From Cyanophora paradoxa (Eukaryota; Glaucocystophyceae; Cyanophorales; Cyanophoraceae), in contig QPMI01000395.1 of the NCBI GenBank assembly GCA_004431415.1, positions 310,001 through 374,000 of the forward strand: 64,000 bases of DNA, given 5' to 3'. The position numbers and the translations under genes were made by a program. Shown in pieces: positions 34,449 through 47,374 of this stretch (position 1 is its first letter; each line of letters starts with the position of its first letter). The notes below the pieces were generated by a model. That model was given only the letters and a program-made list of their open reading frames with translations. It was not told the DNA's origin and made no database searches.

Positions 34449-35236
34449 GGCGGCGGCCGTTGACCGCCTCCTCGACAGGGAGGGCCGCGCTCGGAGGACA
34501 AACGACCTTCGAATGCGATACGTAGCCAATACACCTGCTTTCACTCAATACTTTCTGATGATGTGATCCCTGTGCCATCAATGCCTGCGTTTGACATTCG
34601 CGTGCTCTCGCCATGGGTTCGCGAGGGATGCCGCAGTGGGCTTCGCTCGGGCGCGGTGGCGGCGTGGCATCTTGCATGCGCGGGTTGGCGTCGATCGGTG
34701 TGCCGATATGGCCGCTGTGCAGCTGCCCGGGCGCGTGCGTTGCGCACGTGGGCCACTCGATCGGGTGCCGGCCCCCCTTGCAACTGATTCCTGGGCACCC
34801 TAGCTATAGCTATACAGGGGCGAGCCTGCCGTGGGGAGAGGGCCAAGTTTGACAACTACTTACACGTAAACCTTCGAAATCGAGCTATCTATAGATCTAC
34901 TTAAGCTTATGCAGTGCTGGGTCGACGTCCGGCCGCGGCGCCGGCCATGCGCATGCGCATGCCCGTATAACCCGTATAACCCGCGCGGAACACTGCTTCC
35001 AGAGTAATGTTAACACTGCTTCCTGTACACCTACGTCATGAATCTACCGTATTATCTAAACTACCCAGTGCTACACATGATCCAAGCGCGAAGCATTAAA
35101 CTCGCTTGCTTCCTGCCAAACAGGGGAGGTGGCTTGCGGCGGGCCGGACAGGAGCCAGATTGAAGCGCGCGGTCTGCATGCGCGTGAGTAAGCGAGGGGG
35201 CAGCGGGAAGCGTGGGGGAGCGAAGCGCGTACGCCC
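34449..35236. other. Convergent intergenic region
   Basis: Separates the ends of two convergent genes. It contains the palindrome atgcgcatgcgcat near 34,950, doubled cccgtataa motifs just after it, and AT-richer stretches. Several short frames on both strands have no coding character. No gene seen. Confidence 0.5.
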
Positions 35237-36072
35237 TCATGCGGTCTTCTCGCGCTTGCGGAGCTCGAGCATGACGGGGGCGCCCGCGAGGAGGCCCTTG
35301 GTGATGTACCACAGGACCTCCTGAGGGCCCGAGGCGCGGACGGCGCGCGCGGCGGCCACGGCAAAAAGGGCGTTGGCCGCGGCCCAGGCCGTCGAGACGT
35401 GCTGGGCGGTCATCTGCTGCTCGGCCGTCAGGGGCCAGTCACCGCTGAAGCCGGCGTCAAGGCAGCCGAGCTGCGCGAAGCTCGGGAATGTGAGCCAGAG
35501 CATGCAGGGGGCACAGGCGCGCCGCGTACGAAGAGGATGGCGGCAATGATCTGCAGGACGACCCGGAAACGTGTCAGCGAATTCGAGCGGCAGCGAAGCC
35601 GAAGCTGGCGGGGGGCACCTGGCCGATCCGATCACCGGTCGAGCACTGCATTGGCGCGGGGCACCGATAAGAAGCTGCACGGTGGCGGGGCACGGGGGCG
35701 AACCTTGTACTTCGACGGATCGACGCGGGGCGTGTGCGGCTTGTGGTGAGGGTTGTGATCGGTGGAGGCGACGATCTGCGCACCGCGGTCAGGCCCGTCG
35801 TTACAGACGCTGGCCATTGGGGGCTGCTGATTGATTACCGTGGACGGGGCGAGTGCCGCCTGTTGCGGGCGCGGCGTGTGGACAAGGAACCGATGGCCGG
35901 CGAAGCTCGACGAGAAGACGGCCTCCCGACGTGCCGCGCCGGCGGGCAACTTCTGGCCGGCGACCCGGCGCGGCTGTGTTGCGCTGGTCCGCACGGACGT
36001 AGCAGTGACGTCGAATGTACGTGCTGTCCGGCTGGCCGGCGGCGGCAGGGGGGCGACGAAGGCGGCTTGCAT
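35237..36072 (-). CDS. Plastid-type small membrane protein, unknown function
   Basis: Exons 35704-36072, 35636-35674, 35530-35604 and 35237-35470 join in phase 0 to give 238 residues. Two of the introns are only 29 and 31 nt. The protein starts MQAAFVAPLPPP, a transit-peptide-like sequence with an early Phe, followed by a long low-complexity region. The mature part has LLIGAPRQCSARP, a hydrophobic helix across an exon junction (VVLQIIAAILF then LG), and CLDAGFSGDWPLTAEQQ. The (L/I)DAG(Y/F)SGDW core recalls, from memory, uncharacterised plastid proteins of plants and algae. No enzyme motif seen. Only 78 bp separate its start from the divergent coiled-coil gene, so they probably share a promoter region. 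Confidence 0.65.
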
Positions 36073-36150
36073 TTTTTCTTGTTTACCTGGGGTACAATCA
36101 TTCGGAGGGCAAACGGCAAGGTCCGAACGAGCGAGCGCAGAAGCAGAGCA

Positions 36151-38061
36151 ATGTCGGACGACGTCGATCCTAGTGCGTGGGGCCTCGCCTATCCCATGCC
36201 GACGCGCTGGTGCTCGATCTGACCGGCCCCAGACACCGACGACGAGATCCGGACACTCCGGGAGACGCTGGCGAGTTTAAAGCAAGGCGTGGAGGTCAGG
36301 GAGAGGCGTGGTGAGTGCTCGTGTGCTGTAGCTTGCCAAGCCGGCCTGCCGCCGTGCTCGAGCTTAGCTGTGCCCGCCGCCGCCGTGCGCGTGCAGGCCG
36401 CGGCGCGGCGGCGAGGCCCGTGCTGGACGAGGAGAAGGAGAACTTCAAGCAGGAGTACAGTCAGCGCCGTCCTCCCAGCGATCCGCGACCGGGCTGCGCT
36501 CACACGACGATCGGGCGCAGACGGGCGGCGCGAGCAGGCCGGCGTGGCCGATGCGGCGCGGGAGCCCGCGGGCCGCTCCAAGGGGCAGAGCCTCGAGGAG
36601 GAGAACGCAGAGCTGCGGGCGATCAACGCCGATCTGCGGGAGCGCCTGCGGAGCTCCGAGGAGAGCAACGAGGCGCGCACGCTCGGCTCGAGCGAAGGTC
36701 ACATGGCTAAGCTTAGCTCGGGCTCCAGGTTCTCTACGCGCGGCTCCAAGAGGCGCTGGATTTGCTGCGGAGGGCGGCGGAGGGCGAAGGGGGGGAGGGG
36801 GGCGCCGGGCGGGGCCGCCGGCGCTTCGGGTGGCTCGAGGCGGCGGGCGCGGAGGACGGCGACGAAGACGGGGACGACGGAGAGGAGGGGTTTCAAGAGG
36901 AAACCCTGGAAGAGCTCCACCGCCAGGTGAAAAATGACTTTTGATCTAATTTACAGAAGAAGTTAACGTTCTTGACTGTTTCGGCACGGACGGGCAGGTC
37001 CAGGAGCTCAGGATCTCGAACGCGGACCTGAAGGCCAGGCTGCGGGAGCGTAGCGGGAGCCCCTCCCAGCGCCGCCGCAGCGTGGGGTTCGCGGAGGGCG
37101 GGGGGGTACAGGCGCAGGCGCACGGGGGCCATCGGGACTCCCCGGCCCGCGGCGAGGCCCCCCGGCGCGGGCGCAGCCGCGGGCGCAGCAGCCGGAGCCC
37201 CAGCGCGAGTCACAGCCGCAGCCGCAGCCGCAGCCGCAGCCCGTCCGCCGGCGTGGAGGACGCGCGGCGGTACCCCTGGACCGCCGACCCCTCCAAGGGC
37301 GCCCTTCGCTCCTTCGACGCCCCGTTCCGGTACCCCCGCGTTCCTTCCCTTCCCCCGCAACCCCGTGCCCCGGCGCCGATTCCGGTGCGCAGGAGCCGAT
37401 CCACGTCCCCCGTCCGCTCGTCCCGCGCCTCGACGTCCGCCCGCGCCGGCGCCGGCCAGGCGGCGGCGCCGGCGGGCCGGAGCAGTAGCCGGCCCCGGGC
37501 GCAGTGGTGCGCGGTGGCGCCCCCGCGGGCCACCTTCGAGGAGTACCAGAAGGACCTGCACCGGAGGGCGGCGAACGTTCCCTCGCTGCGGGAGCGCATC
37601 CGGAGGATGGGCCTCCTCGCCCGCGAGACCCCCAGCGTCGCCATCGAGGCGCGTACCCCCCTTCCCGTTTTTTCGCGTTGCCGACGGTACCCCCCGCAGC
37701 GGGCCATCGAGGACCACGTGCGAGCCATCAAGAAGAACTTTGCGGACCGTGCGCCCGTATCCCCCTCGCCCCGCTCCCCCCGAAGCCGGCCTGACCGCCC
37801 TCCGCGCGCAGTGGGGATCACTATCCCAGTCCGGCGCATTCGGGGCACGACGTACCTCGTTGCCGGCCGCAAGGTCCGTCCCAGAACTCTAGATTTGCGT
37901 CTGAGTTCAACGGTTTTCCCTCTTAGGTCCAGCTCTTCTACCGGGAGAACCAGCTCCTGGTGCAGACGGGCGGCGGCGCCTCCTCCTTCTGGACCTTCCT
38001 GCACGACATGCAGGCGAAGCAGGCGGCGGCCGCCGCCGCCGCCAGCCCCGAGCACGACTAG
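36151..38061 (+). CDS. Coiled-coil/SR-rich protein with GAR-like C-terminus
   Basis: Starts MSDDVDP and continues over several introns (36158-36232, GT-AG; a gtgagt donor near 36310). Coiled-coil segments follow: [59 protein letters not shown] and [19 protein letters not shown]. An acidic stretch ([13 protein letters not shown]) and an Arg/Ser repeat region (SRSRSRSRS) come next. The C-terminus, [18 protein letters not shown] then [16 protein letters not shown], resembles the GAR (GAS2-related) microtubule-binding module. Two introns appear to use GC donors (36673-36716 and 37649-37699). This suggests a cytoskeletal linker, but the GAR call is by eye and the SR region could equally indicate a nuclear protein. 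Confidence 0.7.
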
Positions 38062-38166
38062 GCCGCGGGCCCGTGTCTGTCCTGTTGTATAAACTGAACT
38101 AGCTTACGCACTACGCTCCTAGCTACGCGAGGCAACTGGTCATGAGACGTCGACCTGCACCTGCGG

Positions 38167-39057
38167 CTACGCGAGCAAATCGTAGTCGTCGAGCTTGTCG
38201 TTGTACTTGAGGACCTTCCTCTTGATCTTGGACGAGTCGACCCACGTGATGTAGTCCTCGAAGTTCCTGAACGCGACATTTGATCTATGTGGTCGCGGCG
38301 GGGGCGGGCGAGCGCGGGGCGGAGCGGAGCGGACCTCGTGACGAGGAAAGCGGGATCGGTGACGACCTCCGGGCCCACGCGGATGTCTGCCGCGCGGGCA
38401 AACGCGTCGGGGATGGCGGCGCGAACGCCTGGGGCCGGGCGAGGGCGCGAGAGGCGCGGGCGCGCACGTCCTTGCTCGATGAACGTGATCGCCTCCCGCA
38501 GAGTTTCGCAGAACTTCATGCGAACCAGCACCACCGGCAGCCGCCGCCTGCACACGCTTGAGACACGTACGCGCGAATTCGCGGGGCGCGCCGGGCACAC
38601 CTGCAGAAGGCGGACGCCGCGAGCTTGTCGCAGAGCGAGAGTCCTTTCTTCGTAGCGATGACTCCCATCGAGTAGCTAACGAGACGAGGGCGGTTGGCGG
38701 CGGGGGCGCGATCAGCGGCCTGGCAGGCGCTGCAGCGGCGCGGCGGCGCGGCGCACAGCTTCTCTAGCAACCGCTCCGTCATGTCGATGCGGTAGGCGTC
38801 GGTCGGATCCATCTTGCGCAGCTCCGCGACGAGGTGGGTGATCATTCCGACTATCTTGTTGTACCTGCGCCGCGCTCGGCAAGGCGCGGCGGGCGCGGCG
38901 GGGCGCGGCGAGGCGTTGTGCACTTGATGTAGTCCTCTCGGTTCTGGATGTGGTACTTGCGCAGGATCTTGATCTCCCGAACGCCCTCCTCGTGTTTGTA
39001 CTGCAGGAAGTCAACCTTCTTGAGGAGCTTCTTCTCGTGGAACTTGAGCTGCCTCAT
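38167..39057 (-). CDS. IMP3: U3 small nucleolar ribonucleoprotein IMP3
   Basis: IMP3 is an S4-domain protein of the U3 snoRNP that helps U3 pair with pre-rRNA during 18S processing in the nucleolus. Six exons: 38924-39057, 38757-38864, 38601-38675, 38468-38547, 38335-38386 and 38167-38266. All have GT-AG introns, and the spliced product is 182 residues, matching the family length of about 184. Recognisable blocks are [72 protein letters not shown] and [19 protein letters not shown]. All expected regions are present and in order. It is divergent from malate dehydrogenase across 281 bp. Confidence 0.97.
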
Positions 39058-39338
39058 CTTGCTTTTCTCCTCGCTCGAAGCTAGCTAAAGTCGGTGCCGA
39101 TCCCGCCGCTCGCCGCCTGTGCGATCGCCCGCTGCGGCGGTGCGCCGACCTCAGAAACGTGCTCTACGCGTTTCTTCCTACGTTGCTATCGTCTGTGTGC
39201 GCGGTGCGGGCTTCGGGGGCGGAGATGCTGCCGCTGGGGGGGATACAGCACACTCGAGTTTGCTTGCCTTTTGAGCCCGTCACAGCCCCCCAGCTCGTTC
39301 ACGCGGCCTGCTAACGTTCGCCTCGAGACATCGAAGCA

Positions 39339-41194
<1,856 letters not shown>

Positions 41195-41713
41195 GCGGAG
41201 CGGGGTACAGGGCCCCCCGCAACGCGCGCCCGTCGCCCGCATACCCCCTGCGAGTCGCCTTACCATTTCAACTAGGGACTATGCACGGCCGGATCGGCCG
41301 TTTACTCAGATAGTGTACAGTGACCTTTCCATTTACGACTCTCACCGTGGCGCATGTACGGCCTAGCATGGCCAGTGATCATGACTTGCTTGTGCGTGTT
41401 CCGGGATCCTCTAGTTTTGTCATCGTGAGTGGCTTTGAAGCAGATAAGAATTGAAATTTTGAGCTTGCCGTGTGCTCAGGCCAGCGCGCTAGCGGTGCGA
41501 GCTCGAGGCAAACGTTTTAACGTTTCACGTGCACTGACTCAATTTTGAACATGCTGAGTTGCGCATGCCGGCGCGGCATGCGCAGCATATGCATGCGCAG
41601 CTAGCGCGCTGACGTCGACGAAATCGCGGCTCATCGGGGGGTACTGGTGCCGACAAGCGCTGGGCCCGGCGGCCGCGGAAGCGCAATTAATTGCAAGCCC
41701 CGAACTCCAGAAG
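41195..41713. other. Intergenic region with hairpin
   Basis: Between malate dehydrogenase and HECT copy 2, same strand. It contains a perfect 10-bp-stem hairpin with 3-nt loop at 41561-41583 (gcgcatgccg/cggcatgcgc), followed by catatgcatgcgcag. The hairpin lies about 130 bp before the next start, in a position like the hairpin before HECT copy 1. No gene seen. Confidence 0.5.
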
Positions 41714-44700
41714 ATGGAGGGCGGGCGAGAAGAAGCGCCGAACAAGCGCCCGCGCCTGGCCACGACGGCTCCAGCGCCCGCGGAGGGCGGTGAGCAGGAG
41801 GCGAACGCGCGCTCGGATGGCGGGAGCGGGCCCCAATCCGCACCAGGTGCTGCGCCAGTATAATCGCTCCATATTCTCTCTCTGATTAGGCCCGCGGCGC
41901 AGGGACGTGGGGAAGTCCGGGTGCTTCGGTTGCTCTGGATGTGGCCCCGACAACGTCACCACCACAGACCACAGAGGCCAGCGCATTTGCTGAGTGCAAC
42001 TCGTCCCCGGCGAGCGGGTCGCGCCGGCGGGAGCGCCTGCGGCCTTATCGTCGACCGGATCGACCGCTTTCGAATTCAGCTGCGGATCCAGCTCCGCCTG
42101 CGCTTGCAGCTGAACCGAACGGGCTTGAGGATGAGGAGCACAACAAGACCGACAAACCTGCAGCACACGCATCGCATGCGGAGCTTGAAGCCGCCTCGCC
42201 GCTGCCGCCGGTGCGGGCGCTGCAACTCATGGTGGAGTCACACGTCACTTCCGGCTCCAAGAATACACGGTCGGCCCAGATTCCCGCGAGCCGCTCTCTC
42301 CGCGCCTTACCCTTCGGCAGAGTCGTGCGCCTGGCCGCGGGCGCGACTGTGGCGGACCTGTTCGACGCGCTGCTGGTCGCCGAGGGGCTCCCGCCCTCGT
42401 CGGCGCCCCTGCAGCGGCTCTGGGGCGGCTCGCGCACGCTCTCCATGGACGACGCGCGCGCCCGCCTCGAGGACGTCGGCATCAGCGAGGGCCACCAGCG
42501 CATCCTCCGCCACTTGTGCGCGGCCCGCCACCCGCCGCCGCCGCCGCTGACGAGCCGGGCCAACCAGCCTGGCGCGGACGGGGTCGCCGCTTCAGGCGAT
42601 CGCGCCCGAGCTGCGCGAGCACCTGGCGGAGAGCGAGCAACTTCCCAGGAGCGCGGAGCGCAAGAACGAATTCCTGCAGGCCCTGCGCAGCGCCCACGCA
42701 GAGTGCCTCAACAGTCCCGTGCGCCGCCCCGCCCCGCCCCGCCCCGCCCTCGAGCTCGCGCGGGACTCTGACGGCGACGGCGGCATCCGCCCGGCCCCGC
42801 GGATCCAGTACGGTGACACGGTGGTGCGGCCCGCGCCCGCCGCGTCCGCTTGCCCGCGCCCGCCTCACGGGGACGCCGCGCAGATGGAGAACAGCCTCCT
42901 GCTCGCCTGCGCCCGGGGGGACGACTTCGCGGCCCTCGCCCTCGCCCTCCACGGCGCCAAGTGGGGCGCCCGCGACGCCGCGTCCGGCCTCGCCGCCCCC
43001 GCCCTCTTCGCCGACCAGCTAAAGGACGGCGACTGCGACCCGCTGAAGCTCGTCGCGCGGTGCGCGGCGCGGCTCGCAGACGCCTCGAGCTCGGGACGAA
43101 TGGCGCGCAGGCTGGAGCTCACGCTCACAACGCTGGCTATGACCGTCGACGACGAGGAGCTTTCCGACGCGGAGCGCAGCCGCACCTCCGCCAACCGTTT
43201 CGCTCTCGACATCCTTCGCGCCGCCGGTGCGTGCACTCTGCTCGCGCGCCGGCGCCGCCGCGCGCCGAGAAGGGCGCGCAGGCGCCTGGCGGGATTTTTC
43301 GGGGCAGCAGGCGCTGGAGGAGGCGCAGCGGCTCTCGGAGCTGTGCGAGACGCAAGCGGCGTGGCGGCGCTTCCTTGGGCGGCTCATGCGGCAAGGCCCG
43401 AGCGAGGCCCTGCATCCTTACACCCTCGCGTTTTTCGCCGCATCCACCTTCGCTGAGGTGCGCCGCGCCGCGCCGCCGCTCGCCCGCCCCGCCCGCCGGC
43501 CGCTCAGGCTGCCCGCAGGAGTGGCGCTTAAACGCGATCAGACTGCTCGAAGGCAAGGGGGCACCCGCCGTGCACGCCCTCCTTGCCGTCTTCGACGCGA
43601 ACCGGGGCGCCGGCGCCGCTGCGACGGCGCTGCGGGCGCGCGTGCAGTCTGTCCTGCTCAACCCGGCGCTCCGGCGCTGCTACGAGGCCCCGGCCGTCGC
43701 CGAGGCGCTTCTCTCCGCCGCAACGCGAGCGGCGGGGGGCCACCGCCGCCACGGCGCCGGCGTCCTCCCCCCGCGGTCCCTCCAGGCCGGCGCCCCGCTC
43801 GCCGCCCTCCTGCGCGTGCTCTGCGGCCCGGGGCGGCCCGGGGTGCGCGCCTACGCCGCTTCTCCGGAGGCCGCGCGGCAGTCGGCATCGGCGCCCCTCC
43901 TCCCGCTCCGCGTCCTCTCCTCCCTGGAGGAGGCGGCGGGCGGGCTGCACTCCGAGTACCCCCCGGAGACCGCCGCCGCCCTCCTCGACGCCATCGCCGG
44001 GCACCCCCCGACGCGCGCCGCCGTCGCCTCGACCCTCGTCGACGCGGCCGCCGCCGCCCTGGGCTCCGTCTACTCCGAGCTCCATGGCTTCGCGGCCGCG
44101 GCCGCCCCCGCCGATCGCGAGGGGCGGGACGAGGATGAGGAGGAGGAGGAGGGGGAGGAGCGGCGGCCAATCGAGGTGCAGCCGGCCGCGGAGCAGCAGC
44201 TGCGCGCGCTGGAGCGCGCTGCGCGGGCGCTGCGCTTCGACTTCGACGGCGCCGACGAGGATCGCGAGGCGGTCGAGCGGCAGGCCCGCGCCGCCGACGT
44301 CGCCCTCCGCCTCGCGTCCGCCACTTTACTTCCGCCCGCCCCGCTCTGCTGCGCTTCGCTTCGCGCTCGACTCACTCTTTGGCGTCGCGCGCAGCGCGGC
44401 GGCGGCGGCGGCCCTGCGCGCGCTGGCGCCCACCCTCCGGAGCGCCTTCCTCCTGGGCTGCCCCGCCCTACTCTCTTCCAAGGCTCGCCCCCGCCCGCCC
44501 GCCCGCCCGCCCATCCGCCCCGCCGCTCGCCCTCACGGTCGGGATCGATCGCAGCCGGCCGAGTTCGTGTGGCGGTGCATGGCGGCGGGGGCGGCCCTGG
44601 CGGGGGCGGCCGGTGTCCTCGACGGCTTCGCGGACTCGCTGCGGCCCTTCCGGTGCGCATGCGCGACGTCCCGCCCTTGCCGACCCTTGCCGCCTCGCCT

Positions 44701-46733
44701 CACTGCGCGGGCGCGCGCAGCGGGCTGCTCTCGGACTGCGTGCAGGCGCTCATCGCCGGGCGCGCCTTCCGCGGATCGTCCCTCGCGGCGGCGGTGGGGC
44801 GGGTGCCCGGGGCCGTGCGGCCCCACCTCCGGCGGCAGGCGAGCCGCCCGAACGAAGTTGGACCCCGCGTCCGCCTCGTCCGCTCGCGCCTCACCTCCCT
44901 TCGTTCTCAGGCGCTGGTGGCCGAGCTCGTGGTGGGGCCCTCGCCCGCGGGGCGCGCCCTCGCCGACGGGGGCGAGGACGAGGAGGAGGGGTACGAGGAG
45001 TACGAGGACGCGGGCCCCGCGCCCTTGGAGCTCGCGGTCTCCCGAGGCTCGCTCATCGACTCCAGGCGAGTCCGGTTCCTGGGCCCGGAAGCTTGGGCCC
45101 TTCTGAACAGCGGGCCGCCGGCCGCGCAGCATCGCGAGCTTGGGCGCGGATCTGCTCCTCCCTTCCGGGGCGGAAGCGGCGGGGGGGCCCGGCGCTACAG
45201 CCGAAGGCGACTTCCGTCGCGCCGTCGCCAACATGCAGGCTCGCCCACCTCCGCCCCCGCGCCCGCCCCCGCCCCCCCGCGCTCGGCTGACGCGGCGCGC
45301 GCGCGCCGGCGCAGGTGACGTTCCGTGGAGAAGAGGCGCACGGCCCCGGGGTGCTGCGCGAGTACTTCGCCTGCCTGGCGCGCGAGCTGCTCGACCCGCA
45401 GGCCGCCCTCTTCCGACGCCACGACGACGCCGCCGGCGTCTACTACCCCTCCAGGTCTGCCCCCCCCCCTCCCACTCGGCCCTCGGGGGTACAGGCCCTC
45501 TGTGCCTCTGAGCTGGCTGACGGTCCCGCCCGGCCCTCCCAGCGACGCCCGCGTGCACCCCAGCCACCTCAGGCTCGTACCCTCTTCCTCCTCGTTCTGC
45601 GGCCCGGCCCCTCCGCTGAGCCCCCCCGCAGCATGTTCCGCCTGTGCGGGTGGGCGATGGGCGCCGCCTTCGCCACGGGCGCTGTGTTCCCCGTCTACGT
45701 CCGTACCCCCGCCAGCCCTCTCCCGCGTACCCCCCTCACCCCCCCCCCAGTTCCCGGAGTGCCTGTACGGGTACCTGCTGGGGCGGCCGCTGGGCCTGCC
45801 GGACCTCGCCTCCTTGGAGCCGACCATCGCCCGCGCCCTTCAAAACGTGCGAACGAAGCCTTGCCTCATCTTCTCTGTCGTCGTTTTCCTCTCTGAGACG
45901 GGAGGCAGGACGTGCTGGGACGGGGGGTGGAGGACCTGGGTATGGTGTTCGCGGTGGACGAGGTCTTCTTTGGGGAGCACCGCACCGTACCCCTGCGCCC
46001 CGGCGGCGAGACCGAGCCCGTCACCGACGCCAACAAGGCCCGCCCCCTTTCCTCACCTGAGCTTTAAGTTTCGCCCGGCCTCACGCGCGCCGGCGCAGGG
46101 GGAGTACGTGCAGCTCGCGGTGGAGTACTACATCGTCGGGCGCGTCCGCCAGGAGGCGCGTCCCCCCCCCTCCCCCTCCCCTTCCCCCCTCTTGACGTTG
46201 CTGGGGGTACAGCTGGAGGCGCTGCGGGAGGGGCTGCGGCGGGTGCTGCCGGCGGCGGCGACGGCGGCGCTGCTGCCGGGCGAGCTGCGGGCGATTGTCG
46301 AGGGGCGGGCGGAGGTCGACGTGGCGGACTGGCGCCGCCACACGCGCTACGGCAACGGCCTCTCGGCCGACTCGCAGGAGGCCCGCCCCGCCCCGCTGCC
46401 CGGTCGTCGCGAATCCCCCGGTGACGCGCCCCGCAGGTGGCCTGGTTCTGGGATTACGTCGAGGCGCTGACGGCGGCGGGGCGGGCGCGGCTGCTTGCGT
46501 TCGCGACGGGGAGCCCGCGGGCGCCGCCGGGTGGCTTCGCGCACCTCGTGGCGTCGAGCGGGCGGCAGGAGCCGTTCCAGCTCGTGCGGGAGGACCGGGA
46601 GGGGCCGGGGCGGCTGCCGACGGCCCACACCTGCTTCAACCAGCTCGTCCTGCCGCGCTACGCGAGCCCCGAGGCGCTGCGGGCCGCCCTCGACGCCGCC
46701 ATCGGCGCCGACCACGGCTTCGGCTTCGCGTGA
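41714..46733 (+). CDS. UBL-HECT E3 ubiquitin ligase, copy 2 (intact)
   Basis: Ubiquitin ligase with a ubiquitin-like N-terminal segment and a C-terminal HECT domain, a combination known from plant UPL5. Start at 41,714 gives MEGGREEAPNKRPRL; a 32-nt intron (41858-41889) restores an open frame through the UBL (about 42,215-42,515: ATVADLFDALLVAEGLPPSS, LWGGSRTLSMDDARARLEDV). Intron 42516-42567 leads to LREHLAESEQLPRSAERKNE. The Ala-rich helical middle (MENSLLLACARGDDFAALAL to about 45,200) has no named domain. The HECT lobe runs from VTFRGEEAHGPGVLREYFAC (about 45,315) to PTAHTCFNQLVLPRY, Cys codon 46632-46634, and GFGFA at the end. One HECT intron (46156-46212) appears to use a GC donor. It is the inverted paralogue of the gene at 26,010-31,009, with intron positions shared over most of the length. 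Confidence 0.92.
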
Positions 46734-47374
46734 CTCGCCGACTCGGCGAGCCCGCCTTCCGATGATAGCCAGCTGTATATGTAATAGTGCCTCTGGCTAG
46801 ATACGGGCCGCTTTTACGATTAGTAATATAATGGAAGATTAAAACGGGAGCTGTGTCGAGCAGGCCTAGGGCTGTCGGGGGCATCGGAAGCTGTGTTGCA
46901 ATTGGGGGCAGGGGTCCCCGCGGCCGGGGACGGGCCGGGGGCCGCATGGTCGAAAGTTATGCGGGTGCATTCTCGTGCGAGCCGTTGAATCGAACCACGA
47001 CTCCCCGGCCCGGCGGGACATATGCATTTGGCACAGTGATTTAGCGGGAACCTGCCCCGGTGGACGGGAAAAGGGTCGGGGGCGGGAAAGCCGGCGGGGC
47101 GCTACCCCCATTCTATTTGCCCCCATCGACGCCCCCTTCAAATCCACGCCCGATCCACATGCACTTAAGCTTAAAGCTTGCGCGCGCACGACACAATCCG
47201 TATTTATCAAAATCGGAAACATGTAATGCGCTACAGCGAATCGGAAACTACTGGTCTAAAATCGCAAGCACAAGCGAAATCGAAATGAAACGAAGACCCG
47301 AACTGCAAGATGTTCGACGACCTATCAGTCGAACTCGAATTAGTACTTGTTTGCAATTGTGGCTATAGCTGTAG
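46734..47374. other. Convergent intergenic region
   Basis: Between the ends of HECT copy 2 and the REJ-like gene. The first ~60 bp after the HECT stop still resemble the sequence after HECT copy 1 (gccagctg-containing), then similarity ends. The rest shows G-rich runs near 46,900 and no coding character. Confidence 0.5.
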
